A DNA stretch of 64,000 nt from Cryobacterium lactosi (GTDB lineage Bacteria > Actinomycetota > Actinomycetes > Actinomycetales > Microbacteriaceae): assembly GCF_004403945.1 (NCBI RefSeq), contig NZ_SOHM01000015.1:62001-126000 (forward strand), given 5' to 3'. The notes under the pieces were generated by a model that had not been told where the DNA came from, ran no database searches, and worked only from the letters and a program-made list of their open reading frames with translations. This document shows, piece after piece, positions 17,985-25,840 of the stretch; the first letter of the stretch is position 1; each line of letters opens with the position of its first letter. The translations under genes were made by a program, and so were the position numbers.

Positions 17985-17988
17985 GTGA
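17896..17988 (+). CDS. Possible 30-codon upstream reading frame coupled to the glycosyltransferase gene
   Basis: ATG at 17896 opens a 30-residue frame beginning MQRTSPLDHP and ending IHR. Its TGA stop overlaps the ATG of the next gene (TGATG at 17986-17990), a classical coupling junction. The ribosome-binding site is weak (GAGAG). It could be a leader peptide, or the frame may be accidental. Confidence 0.3.
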   Translation: MQRTSPLDHPVRRDDDVAGASPVASADIHR

Positions 17989-19706
17989 TGACGTCGCCAA
18001 ACGCCCGGGAGGTCCAGGCCGTTTCCATCGACCTCATGATGCCCTTCTACGGCGATCCGGCCCTGTTCCGGCTCGCGGTGGACAGCGTTCTGGCGCAGTC
18101 GGACCCTGACTGGCGACTTGTTGTCATCGATGATCAGTACCCTGATCCCGCCCCGGGAGAATGGGTATCCGGTCTGGACGACTCACGTATCGTCTACCTT
18201 CGGAACGACGTCAATCTGGGCGTGAGCGGCAACTTCAAGAAGTGCGCAGACCTGGCCGACGCGGATTTCACCACCATCGTCGGATGCGACGACATCCTCC
18301 TTCCCAACTACGTGGCCCGGATCCGCCAGTTGGTCGGGCAATTCCCCGAAGCGGACTTCATCCAGCCTGGAGTCCAGGTCATGGATGCGACAGGGCAGGA
18401 TGTCCTGCCCCTCGCCGATCGGGTCAAGGGCTGGTATCGGCCACGCGTGGCCGGGGCAACGCAGATCTCCGGCGAGAAACTGGCCTCGAGCCTCCTCGCG
18501 GGTGCCTGGACCTACTTCCCGTCCATCGCGTGGCGCACCTCACGCCTGCACCAGCATGGCTTCCGGGACGACCTCGATGTCGCCCTCGACCTCGCCCTGC
18601 TCATCGACATCGTGGTGGCCGGCGGCACGCTCGTGCTCGACGACCAGCCTAGTTTTCGGTATCGACGCCACTCCGGCAGCGTGTCCTCGTGGAAGGCCGA
18701 TGACGGGTCACGCTTCGTCGAAGAACAGCGCTACTTCGCGGAGACCTCGGAGCGGATGACCGCACTGGGGTGGAAGCGTGCAGCGCGCGTCGCCTCGAGG
18801 CACTATTCCTCCCGGCTCAATGCGGTGACCCGCATTCCGGCGTCCATCACGGCCAGGGACCGGCAGGGCACCCGCGCACTTCTTCGCCACGCCCTGGCGA
18901 TCACCCGAAGAGACAACTCCACCGGGAGCGTCCAGTTTCCTCTGGGCGGAGACGATCCGGCGAGGCTCGCCCAGCACATGTCGTCGGTCCTCGCACGGAC
19001 GCTGATCGTCATGCCCGCGTTCAACGAGGAAGAGTCGGTCGGGGACGTTGTGGCCGAAGTCTTCTCCGCGCTGCCCGGGGTGCATTGCCTGGTGGTCAAT
19101 GACGGGTCGGCCGACCGGACAACGGCCTTCGCGCGTCGCGCCGGCGCCATCGTTGCAGAGCTCCCCGTCAACCTCGGGGTCGGCGGTGCCATGCGATTGG
19201 GCTTCAAATACGCCATCGCCCACGACTTCGACAATGTCGTGCAGATTGATTCCGACGGCCAGCACGACCCGGCCAACGTGCTGGCGTTGCTCGAGCGTCT
19301 CGATCACGCCGACCTGGTCATCGGGGCGCGCTTCGCCGGAGTGGGCGACTACGAGGCCCGCGGGCCTCGCCGGTGGGCGATGCGGGTGCTCTCCGTCATC
19401 CTCAGCCGGACTGCGCGGACCACCCTGACCGATACCACATCAGGGTTCAAGGCATCCGGGCCCCGTGCGGTGGCACTTTTCGCATCGCACTATCCTGCTG
19501 AATACCTGGGCGACACCATCGAGGCCCTCGTCATCGCTTCCCGCGCAGGCTGCCGCATCGAACAGGTGCCCGTCGTCATGCGGGTGCGTGCGGGGGGTCA
19601 GCCGTCGCACAACCCGATTCGAGCCGCCGCCTACCTCGGCCGCGCGTTCGTCGCCCTGTGTTTCGCACTCATCCGTCCGTCGCTGCCCCTTCGACCTAAG
19701 GCCTGA
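17988..19706 (+). CDS. Fused tandem GT2 glycosyltransferase
   Basis: A protein of about 572 residues with two GT-A domains in one chain. The first (residues ~12-235) starts VSIDLMMPFYGD and has the VGCDD acidic motif near residue 99, as in rhamnosyl/hexosyl GT2 enzymes. The second (residues ~338-555) resembles dolichol-phosphate mannosyltransferase: VMPAFNEEESVGDVV, VVNDGSADRT, QIDSDGQHDP and TDTTSGFKA. It has no membrane anchor of its own. It is followed within 6 bp by a DUF2304 gene, a frequent partner of DPM1-like enzymes. It may make a polyprenyl-phosphate sugar donor and use another sugar nucleotide for cell-surface glycan; the sugars are unknown. A GTG at 17985 is an alternative start. 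Confidence 0.85.
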   Translation: MTSPNAREVQAVSIDLMMPFYGDPALFRLAVDSVLAQSDPDWRLVVIDDQYPDPAPGEWVSGLDDSRIVYLRNDVNLGVSGNFKKCADLADADFTTIVGCDDILLPNYVARIRQLVGQFPEADFIQPGVQVMDATGQDVLPLADRVKGWYRPRVAGATQISGEKLASSLLAGAWTYFPSIAWRTSRLHQHGFRDDLDVALDLALLIDIVVAGGTLVLDDQPSFRYRRHSGSVSSWKADDGSRFVEEQRYFAETSERMTALGWKRAARVASRHYSSRLNAVTRIPASITARDRQGTRALLRHALAITRRDNSTGSVQFPLGGDDPARLAQHMSSVLARTLIVMPAFNEEESVGDVVAEVFSALPGVHCLVVNDGSADRTTAFARRAGAIVAELPVNLGVGGAMRLGFKYAIAHDFDNVVQIDSDGQHDPANVLALLERLDHADLVIGARFAGVGDYEARGPRRWAMRVLSVILSRTARTTLTDTTSGFKASGPRAVALFASHYPAEYLGDTIEALVIASRAGCRIEQVPVVMRVRAGGQPSHNPIRAAAYLGRAFVALCFALIRPSLPLRPKA

Positions 19707-19711
19707 CCGCC

Positions 19712-20146
19712 ATGAGCCTTTCCACCTATATCATCGGCATCCTCGCCGCCCTCGCAACCCTGGGCGTCGTCATCGAGATGCTGCGCAGACGCCGTCTTCG
19801 CGAACGCCATGCCTTGTGGTGGGTCATCGCCGGACTGCTCGCGCTCATCATCAGCGTCTTCCCTGACACCTTGATCTGGGCGGCAGCGCGCTTCGGAGTG
19901 GACGTACCGACCAACCTCGTTTTCTTCGTGAGCATCGCCGTCTTGTTTCTCGTCTGTATCCAGCACAGCGCCGAATTGACCGATCTGGAAAGCAAGACGC
20001 GTACTCTCGTGGAGATGTCCGCGCTGCAGGATCTCCGTCTGCGTGAGCTGGAAAGCCGCGTGGACACCGACGTCCCGCACGGTGCCGTGGTCGGCCACGG
20101 AAACCGACTGGCTGATGCCACGAGCCTTGATGCCCAGAGACACTGA
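19712..20146 (+). CDS. DUF2304 small membrane protein
   Basis: A 144-residue protein with an N-terminal helix, a charged loop (RRRRLRERHALWW), two further membrane helices (~36-52 and 64-84) and a C-terminal cytoplasmic coiled segment rich in Glu and Leu. The pattern matches DUF2304, commonly encoded next to GT2 polyprenyl-phosphate glycosyltransferases and thought to assist them at the membrane. It starts six bases after the glycosyltransferase stop, so cotranslation is likely. Confidence 0.85.
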   Translation: MSLSTYIIGILAALATLGVVIEMLRRRRLRERHALWWVIAGLLALIISVFPDTLIWAAARFGVDVPTNLVFFVSIAVLFLVCIQHSAELTDLESKTRTLVEMSALQDLRLRELESRVDTDVPHGAVVGHGNRLADATSLDAQRH

Positions 20147-20192
20147 GGCCAGGCGCACGCTGTGATTGCCCAGGACGGCGCAGAGAGCGACT

Positions 20193-20258
20193 GCCGACAC
20201 TGTATGGTCGGCACAGTATCGTCGGCACGGCATGATCGGCACGGTATGGGCGGCACCC
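20193..20258. repeat. 14-bp degenerate tandem repeat upstream of the DUF2142 gene
   Basis: Units of the type GTCGGCACGGTATG start at 20193, 20207, 20221 and 20235, followed by a partial unit at 20249. Two to three bases differ between units. The repeat fills most of the 149-bp gap before the DUF2142 gene start. There are no spacers, so it is not a CRISPR. Confidence 0.85.
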
Positions 20259-20295
20259 CGCCGAACGGTTCAAGAGATGCGGACACAGCAGCGGC

Positions 20296-21870
20296 ATGAA
20301 CACAGCAACAACCAGCGACACGTCATCGGCACCATTCGATCGGACCGGCCGACGATGGCGGGTCTTCCTCACCAGTTTTGTGGTCATCCTGGCCCCCATG
20401 CTGCTGTGGGCCTTGGCCTCGCCGATGATGTCGGCACCCGATGAGGCGTCGCACGCCATTCGCGCTACCGCCGTCGCTCACGGGCAGGTCGCCAGTGTGC
20501 CCTGGGACCAGGACCCCTCGCTGGCCCGTGCGGAAGTTCCGCGGTACGTTGCCCACGCTCACGAGCTCAGCTGCTACAAGTTCCGACCAGACATCTCCGC
20601 AGGGTGCGTTCGTCCAGTCCAGGGCAATCCGACCGACATCGTGGTCGCCGGAACCTCCGCGGGGCTGAACAGCCCCGCCTATTACGCAATCGTCGGGCTC
20701 CCGACGCTGGTGATGGACGGCACGCCGGCGCTGTACGCGATGCGCGCTTTCAGCGCAGTACTGGCCGCCGCCGCCCTGGCCGTGATGTTCATGCAGTTGA
20801 TGCAGTTGCCCCGGTCCCGCTGGGTCATCGTCGCTGCCGCGGTCGCTGTGACGCCGATGGTGCTGTACCTCGGCGGGTCGATCAACCCCAACGGCGTCGA
20901 AGTGGCATCAGCGGGGGCCCTGTTCGCCACCCTGGTCCTCACCTTGCAGACACCGGCCTCCCGGCGGCTCCTGTGGGAACGCGCCGCGCTTGTCGTCGTC
21001 TCAGCAACGGCGCTTCTGAGCACGCGAAGCATCTCGCTGCTCTGGGTGCTCATCATCGTCGGAGCGGCACTTGCTTTCGCCAACTGGCGTGTCGCGGCGG
21101 GTCTGCTTCGCCAACCGGCTGCCTGGGTGGCGATCGGAGCATGCGCCCTTGTCAGCGGGTTGACGGTGGCGTGGTACCTCGGCCTGGCCACCTTCGCTGA
21201 GCACCCCACGGCCAATACCGGCAGCAGTCCGACCATCGAATTCTTCACAATGGTGCTGCGCACGTTCGATTTCAGCGATGGACTCATCGGGTTCTTCGGC
21301 TGGACCGACACCCCGTCGCCCAGCTTCAGCATCATCGTATTCAGCTTCGGCATCGTGACAGTTCTGGTGGCCGCGCTGGCCTGGGGATCGCGGCGGGGCA
21401 AGTTCGCCGTTCTCGGCCTGGCCCTGGTCATGGTGTTGGTGCCGGCGGTTACCCAGGCCATTCTGATCAGTTCGATCGGCAGCATCTGGCAGGGCCGCTA
21501 CATGCTCGCGATGATGATGTGCCTCCTGGTTGCCTCCGGCCTGGCCATCGACGACTCCGATCAGAGGCCACGGCCTTCTGCGGGGGTCAAGCGCTTCGTG
21601 ATCACCCTGCTTGTGCTTCTGTCGATCGGGCAGGTGTTCTCCTTCGTCTCCACCCTTCGGCGGTATATGGTCACGGTCAACGGTGGCATCGAGGCCATGT
21701 TCCTTTCACCCGAGTGGCAGCCCCCGGTGGGGTGGCTGGTGCTGACGGCCCTTCTCGCCGCCGCCGTGACGGTGGCCGCGGTGCTCGTCTACCGGGCGGC
21801 ATTCCGCGAAGCCAGTACGCCGGTGGGCCCGCTCGAGTCCGTCAGTCCTGATTCGATGCGGGCGCCTTAG
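20296..21870 (+). CDS. DUF2142 polytopic membrane protein
   Basis: A 524-residue membrane protein with about ten to twelve helices and a large extracytoplasmic loop after the first helix. The segment APDEASHAIRA at about residues 50-60 is the hallmark of DUF2142, a GT-C-like family found in polysaccharide and teichoic-acid-like gene clusters; the acidic Asp-Glu pair resembles GT-C catalytic sites. With the preceding GT2 and DUF2304 genes it probably uses lipid-linked sugars to modify a surface polymer. ATG at 20296 precedes a short hydrophilic N-terminus. Confidence 0.82.
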   Translation: MNTATTSDTSSAPFDRTGRRWRVFLTSFVVILAPMLLWALASPMMSAPDEASHAIRATAVAHGQVASVPWDQDPSLARAEVPRYVAHAHELSCYKFRPDISAGCVRPVQGNPTDIVVAGTSAGLNSPAYYAIVGLPTLVMDGTPALYAMRAFSAVLAAAALAVMFMQLMQLPRSRWVIVAAAVAVTPMVLYLGGSINPNGVEVASAGALFATLVLTLQTPASRRLLWERAALVVVSATALLSTRSISLLWVLIIVGAALAFANWRVAAGLLRQPAAWVAIGACALVSGLTVAWYLGLATFAEHPTANTGSSPTIEFFTMVLRTFDFSDGLIGFFGWTDTPSPSFSIIVFSFGIVTVLVAALAWGSRRGKFAVLGLALVMVLVPAVTQAILISSIGSIWQGRYMLAMMMCLLVASGLAIDDSDQRPRPSAGVKRFVITLLVLLSIGQVFSFVSTLRRYMVTVNGGIEAMFLSPEWQPPVGWLVLTALLAAAVTVAAVLVYRAAFREASTPVGPLESVSPDSMRAP

Positions 21871-21904
21871 CCTCGCGGCGTTCCGGGGGACAACCCGGTA
21901 CGGG

Positions 21905-22858
21905 TCAGGTCGTCAGCAGCAGCACGAGGGGTAGGCCGACCAGGACGACGGTGGCGAAGAGCACCAGGGTGCGCGCTGCCGGGCTCAGCCCGGGGACGTC
22001 GCTGAGCAGGCGGTTCACGCGCGCTCCGACCAGGTCGGCCGAGGAGGCGTCATCGAAGCCGCCCGCGGCGGCCAGCGGCGACGGCGTCCCGGATGCGTCC
22101 GCCAGGTGGGCAGTGCCCACGAGCGCGATCGCCCGAGCCAATGTGCGGTCATCGACCGCCAGCCTGGCCTGATCGTCGGCCATCATCTCCACCAGGAGAG
22201 CCACCGCGTTCTCTGCACGGTTGGCGATGGGGAACCAGGGCAAAGCGCTGTGCCAGGACTTGAACGCCAGTAACACCACGTGATGCTGCTGGCGCAGGTG
22301 CGCCCGCTCGTGTGCCACGACGCCACGAAGCTGGTCCGCATCCAGCAGCCGAAGCAGGCCCCTGGACAACACCGTGGCCGACCGGGTGCCCCCCGGCAGA
22401 CAGTAGGCGATCGGCGCGGCATGGTCGATGACTCTGGTGCCCTCGGTATCAAAGGGCAAGGGGTCGCTGAGCAGGCCGATCAGAGTGTGATGGCGGCGGC
22501 GCTCCCGCTCGGCGCGGATGAACGTGGCACTGAGGTTGAGGAGAAGATGCGTGGCCAGGATCAACGCCAGGCAGAGCGCCATAACGCCCGCCAATGTGGC
22601 CCCGGCGGGCAGGGTGCCCGCCATGACGTGCCCGGCGACGGCGCCGAGGGCGGACACGGGGGTCGCCCCGAACGGGATCAGGCCGAAGACCAGCAACGAG
22701 CCGATCATCGAGACACCGCCGGCCAGGGCGATCGATTGCCACAGGGCTAGGGCAAGGCCCGGCGCACGCGGGGGCCAGGCAGCCCCGGCGAGGAGGATCG
22801 GGACGGGCCAGGCCAGGACGACGGCCAGCACCATCAGGGCCAGTGCGGTGGTGAGCAC
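21905..22858 (-). CDS. M56-family zinc metalloprotease, BlaR1-like without sensor domain
   Basis: About 317 residues from GTG 22858, just past the repressor gene; other starts in the 22860-22920 gap are possible. There are four or more membrane helices (residues ~5-25, 38-62, 70-105, 297-316) and the zinc site HERAH at residues 183-187, with AENAVALLVEMMADDQA carrying the downstream acidic ligand region. BlaR1/MecR1 relatives cleave a BlaI-type repressor on signal, but this protein ends after the last helix and lacks the penicillin-binding sensor domain. Paired with the blaI-like gene immediately upstream. Confidence 0.85.
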   Translation of the reverse strand: MLTTALALMVLAVVLAWPVPILLAGAAWPPRAPGLALALWQSIALAGGVSMIGSLLVFGLIPFGATPVSALGAVAGHVMAGTLPAGATLAGVMALCLALILATHLLLNLSATFIRAERERRRHHTLIGLLSDPLPFDTEGTRVIDHAAPIAYCLPGGTRSATVLSRGLLRLLDADQLRGVVAHERAHLRQQHHVVLLAFKSWHSALPWFPIANRAENAVALLVEMMADDQARLAVDDRTLARAIALVGTAHLADASGTPSPLAAAGGFDDASSADLVGARVNRLLSDVPGLSPAARTLVLFATVVLVGLPLVLLLTT

Positions 22859-22922
22859 CTGACCTACCGGTCCAGGGCGTGCGCGGGGGGCAGGGCTCTG
22901 GGAGCTCCTGTGCGTGGTCGCG

Positions 22923-23303
22923 TCACTCCGACGACGGTCCGACGCTCTCGAGCAGGGCGCGCAGGGTCTGGGCCTCCTGCGGGCTGACGTTGCCGATGAA
23001 GCGGGCCAGAGTGGCGGTGCGATCGGTGGTGGTGCCCAGGACCTCATGCATGAGTTCGGCAGTGTGCTGCGCTCGTGAGCTCACGGCCATGTATCCGTGC
23101 GGACGGCTGTCGCGGTCGCGGGTGACGAAACCCTTGTTCTCCAGGCGGGACAACACCGTGAGCACCGTCGTCGTCGCGAGCGGCTTCGCCCCGGTGGCCT
23201 CAGGGTTCAGCAGGGCGTCACGCAACTCGTTGGCGGTCAGTGGAGTGTCGGCCGACCACAGCAGGTCCATCAACATTCTCTCGAGCACACCCAGACTTCC
23301 CAT
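22923..23303 (-). CDS. BlaI/MecI/CopY-family transcriptional repressor
   Basis: A 126-residue winged-helix repressor: MGSLGVLERMLMDLLWSADTPLTANELRDAL, then the recognition helix region LATTTVLTVLSRLENKGFVTR, and a C-terminal dimerisation and cleavage region. Two identical TTCTAC-N5-GTAGAA dyads lie just upstream, between this gene and cydA. It is probably transcribed without a leader from TAAACT seven bases before the ATG. Expected role: repress itself, the M56 gene and possibly cydABDC. No beta-lactamase gene is nearby. Confidence 0.9.
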   Translation of the reverse strand: MGSLGVLERMLMDLLWSADTPLTANELRDALLNPEATGAKPLATTTVLTVLSRLENKGFVTRDRDSRPHGYMAVSSRAQHTAELMHEVLGTTTDRTATLARFIGNVSPQEAQTLRALLESVGPSSE

Positions 23304-23310
23304 GCCGACT

Positions 23311-23316
23311 AGTTTA
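23311..23316 (-). promoter_or_regulatory. Candidate -10 box of the blaI-like gene
   Basis: On the minus strand TAAACT lies seven bases before the ATG at 23303, giving a leaderless or near-leaderless start. A 17-bp spacer upstream places the -35 region on the first half-site of dyad 1 (23334-23339), so repressor binding would block it. Confidence 0.45.
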
Positions 23317-23333
23317 TCAACGAGAAAATTGAT

Positions 23334-23350
23334 TTCTACTGGCCGTAGAA
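23334..23350. promoter_or_regulatory. Operator dyad 1 (TTCTAC-N5-GTAGAA)
   Basis: A perfect six-base inverted repeat in the 93-bp gap between the BlaI-type gene and cydA. BlaI-family repressors bind dyads built on TAC/GTA half-sites with a short spacer. A TAGAAT -10-like hexamer for cydA (23346-23351) overlaps its right half. Assignment to this repressor is inference from family and position. Confidence 0.7.
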
Positions 23351-23358
23351 TAGTAGTC

Positions 23359-23375
23359 TTCTACGACACGTAGAA
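23359..23375. promoter_or_regulatory. Operator dyad 2 (TTCTAC-N5-GTAGAA)
   Basis: A second exact copy of the same dyad, 25 bp from the first (start to start), ending 21 bp before the cydA ATG and just upstream of its GGAGG ribosome-binding site (23388-23392). The half-sites are identical to dyad 1 while the five-base spacers differ, which is what an operator would show. Confidence 0.7.
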
Positions 23376-23396
23376 AACTCACGTCCCGGAGGACAA

Positions 23397-24806
23397 ATGA
23401 ACGAGTGGCTTGATCCGTTACTCCTGTCGAGGTGGCAGTTCGGTCTCACGACGATCTACCACTTCCTGTTCGTGCCACTCACCATCGGCCTGGTCACGAC
23501 CGTGGCGATCTTCCAGACCGCCTGGTACCGCACCAACAAGGCCAAGTACCTCCAACTCACCCATTTCTTCGGCAAGATCTTCCTGATCAACTTCGCCATG
23601 GGCGTTGTGACCGGCATCGTGCAGGAATTCCAGTTCGGTATGAACTGGTCGGACTACTCCAGGTTCGTCGGCGACGTCTTCGGCGCCCCGCTGGCCTTCG
23701 AGGGCATCACGGCGTTCTTCCTTGAGGCCACCTTCATCGGTCTGTGGATCTTCGGCTGGGACAAACTGCCCAAGGGGCTGCACCTGGCCACCATCTGGCT
23801 CACCACCGTGGGCAGCATCGCGTCGGCGTACTTCATCATCGCCGCGAACGCATTCATGCAGAACCCCGTCGCCTACCAGATCAACGAGGTCAAGGGTCGG
23901 GCGGAACTGACCAGCATCGGCGAGTTGCTCACCAACCCGATCGCCCTCGCGGCCTTCCCGCACACGATCTTCGCCTGCTTCATGGTCTCCGCCGGCCTGA
24001 TCATCTCGGTGGCGGCCTGGCATCTCTCGCGCAACCAGCACCTGGAGACCATGCGTCCTGCGCTCAAGTTCGGGCTGTGGATGATGGTCATCGCCGGCGC
24101 GCTCACCACCCTGATGGGCGACCAGCTGAGCCTGGCGATGGTTCAGGCCCAGCCGATGAAGATGGCTGCGGCCGAGGCCATGTACCACACGGCCACCGGC
24201 GCCAATGCGTCGTTCTCGGTCTTCACCCTCGGCACCCCGGACGGCGTCAGCGAACTGTTCTCCATTCGCATCCCGTACCTGCTGTCGTTCCTGTCCACGC
24301 ACACCTTCGACGGCACCGTGGAGGGCATCAACAACCTGCAGGAGCAGTACGTGCAGCTGTACGGGCCCGGCGACTACGCACCGATCATCTGGGTGACCTA
24401 CTGGTCCTTCCGCTGGATGATCGGACTCGGCCTCGCGCACATCATGGTCGCCGTCGCCGGCCTCTGGTTCACCCGCAAGGGCAAGAGCCCCCGGACCTGG
24501 ATGTGGAAGATCGCCATCTGGTCGTTCCCGATGTCGCTGCTGGCCATGAGCGTCGGCTGGGTCTTCACCGAGATGGGCCGGCAACCGTGGCTGGTCTTCG
24601 GGCTGCTCAAAACCGCAGACGGTGTCTCGCCGAACGTCAGCGGGCTCGAGATCCTCATTTCCCTCATCGCGTTCACCCTGCTCTACGGCGCTCTCGCCGT
24701 GGTGGAGTTCCGCCTGATCCTCAAGGCTGTCCAGAAGGGACCGGACGACGCTCCGGTACCCGACCCGGTGTCCGGCGAAATCAAGCAAACGACCACGGTC
24801 TACTAG
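23397..24806 (+). CDS. cydA: Cytochrome bd ubiquinol oxidase subunit I
   Basis: A 469-residue haem-binding subunit of the high-affinity terminal oxidase, which reduces oxygen with quinol in the cytoplasmic membrane. His22 in TIYHFLFVP matches the haem b595 ligand, and GRQPWLVFG near residue 393 is conserved. The length indicates the short Q-loop type usual in Gram-positive bacteria. GGAGG precedes the ATG. First gene of cydABDC, with two repressor-type dyads in its promoter region. Confidence 0.97.
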   Translation: MNEWLDPLLLSRWQFGLTTIYHFLFVPLTIGLVTTVAIFQTAWYRTNKAKYLQLTHFFGKIFLINFAMGVVTGIVQEFQFGMNWSDYSRFVGDVFGAPLAFEGITAFFLEATFIGLWIFGWDKLPKGLHLATIWLTTVGSIASAYFIIAANAFMQNPVAYQINEVKGRAELTSIGELLTNPIALAAFPHTIFACFMVSAGLIISVAAWHLSRNQHLETMRPALKFGLWMMVIAGALTTLMGDQLSLAMVQAQPMKMAAAEAMYHTATGANASFSVFTLGTPDGVSELFSIRIPYLLSFLSTHTFDGTVEGINNLQEQYVQLYGPGDYAPIIWVTYWSFRWMIGLGLAHIMVAVAGLWFTRKGKSPRTWMWKIAIWSFPMSLLAMSVGWVFTEMGRQPWLVFGLLKTADGVSPNVSGLEILISLIAFTLLYGALAVVEFRLILKAVQKGPDDAPVPDPVSGEIKQTTTVY

Positions 24807-24815
24807 GAGCTCACG

Positions 24816-25820
24816 ATGGAACTCAATATCCTGTGGTTCTGGATCATCGCCGCGATGTTCATCGGCTACTTCGTCCTGGACGGATTCGACTTCGGTGTGG
24901 GCATGTCCCTCCCGTTCCTCGGTAAGGACGACACCGACCGGCGCGTCCTCATCAACACCATCGGCCCCGTCTGGGACCTCAATGAGACCTGGGTCATCGT
25001 CGCGGGAGCGTCGCTGTTCGCAGCGTTCCCGGAGTGGTACGCAACCATGTTCAGCGGGTTCTACCTGGCGCTGTTGCTGATTCTGCTGGCCTTGATCGCC
25101 CGCGGTGTCTCATTCGAGTACCGGCACCAGCGGCCGGAGCTGAAGTGGAAGAAGTCGTTCGACGCCATGATCGTCGTCGGGTCCGCCGTTCCGGCCCTGC
25201 TCTGGGGCGTCGCGTTCGGCAACGTCGTGCGCGGTGTGCCGCTGGACGCTGATTTCAACTACATCGGCAGCTTCTTCGACCTGCTGAACCCCTACGCATT
25301 GCTGGCCGGACTCACCACGATGCTGCTCTTCTTCACCCACGGTGTGATCTTCGTCTCCACCAAGACCGAGGGAGACATCCGGGTGCGTGCCCGCTCGCTC
25401 GCCATCAAGTCGGGACTGGTGACCATCGTCGTCGCGGCCTCGTTCCTGGTCTGGACGACGCTGGCCTACGGCACTCTCGCCTCCGGCATCCTCGCCGCGG
25501 TCGCGGCCGTGACCCTGATCGCCGGCTACCTGGCGAACCTGCGCGGAAACGAGCGCACGGCATTCGGCCTGATGGCTGTGACCATCGGATTCGCCGTGCT
25601 CACCCTGTTCGCCTCGCTGTTCCCCGACGTGATGCCGGCAAGCAACGATGTGGCCAACAGCCTCACCATCGAGAACGCCTCGTCGACGCCATACACGCTG
25701 CAGGTGATGAGTTGGACCGCCCTGATCGCGGCTCCAGTGATCATCGGCTACCAGGGGTGGACGTACTGGGTGTTCCGCAAGCGAATCAGCCGGTCCCACA
25801 TCGAAGCCGCAGCACACTAG
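24816..25820 (+). CDS. cydB: Cytochrome bd ubiquinol oxidase subunit II
   Basis: A 334-residue partner of CydA with about eight to nine membrane helices. It shows the family opening LDGFDFGVGM and GPVWDLNETWVI. It starts nine bases after cydA. Its 3' end (25806-25835) carries an imperfect 15-bp duplication that includes the stop region, followed by the cydD start. Confidence 0.97.
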   Translation: MELNILWFWIIAAMFIGYFVLDGFDFGVGMSLPFLGKDDTDRRVLINTIGPVWDLNETWVIVAGASLFAAFPEWYATMFSGFYLALLLILLALIARGVSFEYRHQRPELKWKKSFDAMIVVGSAVPALLWGVAFGNVVRGVPLDADFNYIGSFFDLLNPYALLAGLTTMLLFFTHGVIFVSTKTEGDIRVRARSLAIKSGLVTIVVAASFLVWTTLAYGTLASGILAAVAAVTLIAGYLANLRGNERTAFGLMAVTIGFAVLTLFASLFPDVMPASNDVANSLTIENASSTPYTLQVMSWTALIAAPVIIGYQGWTYWVFRKRISRSHIEAAAH

Positions 25821-25840
25821 GCCGCCGTACACTAAAACGG

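Noticed and set aside
20193-20258. Possible CRISPR array
   Set aside because: Units are only 14 bp, directly adjacent with no spacers, and no cas genes occur in the window.
21905-23303. Beta-lactam resistance locus (BlaI/BlaR1)
   Set aside because: No beta-lactamase or PBP gene is near, and the M56 protein lacks the penicillin-binding sensor domain; the neighbour is a cytochrome bd operon.
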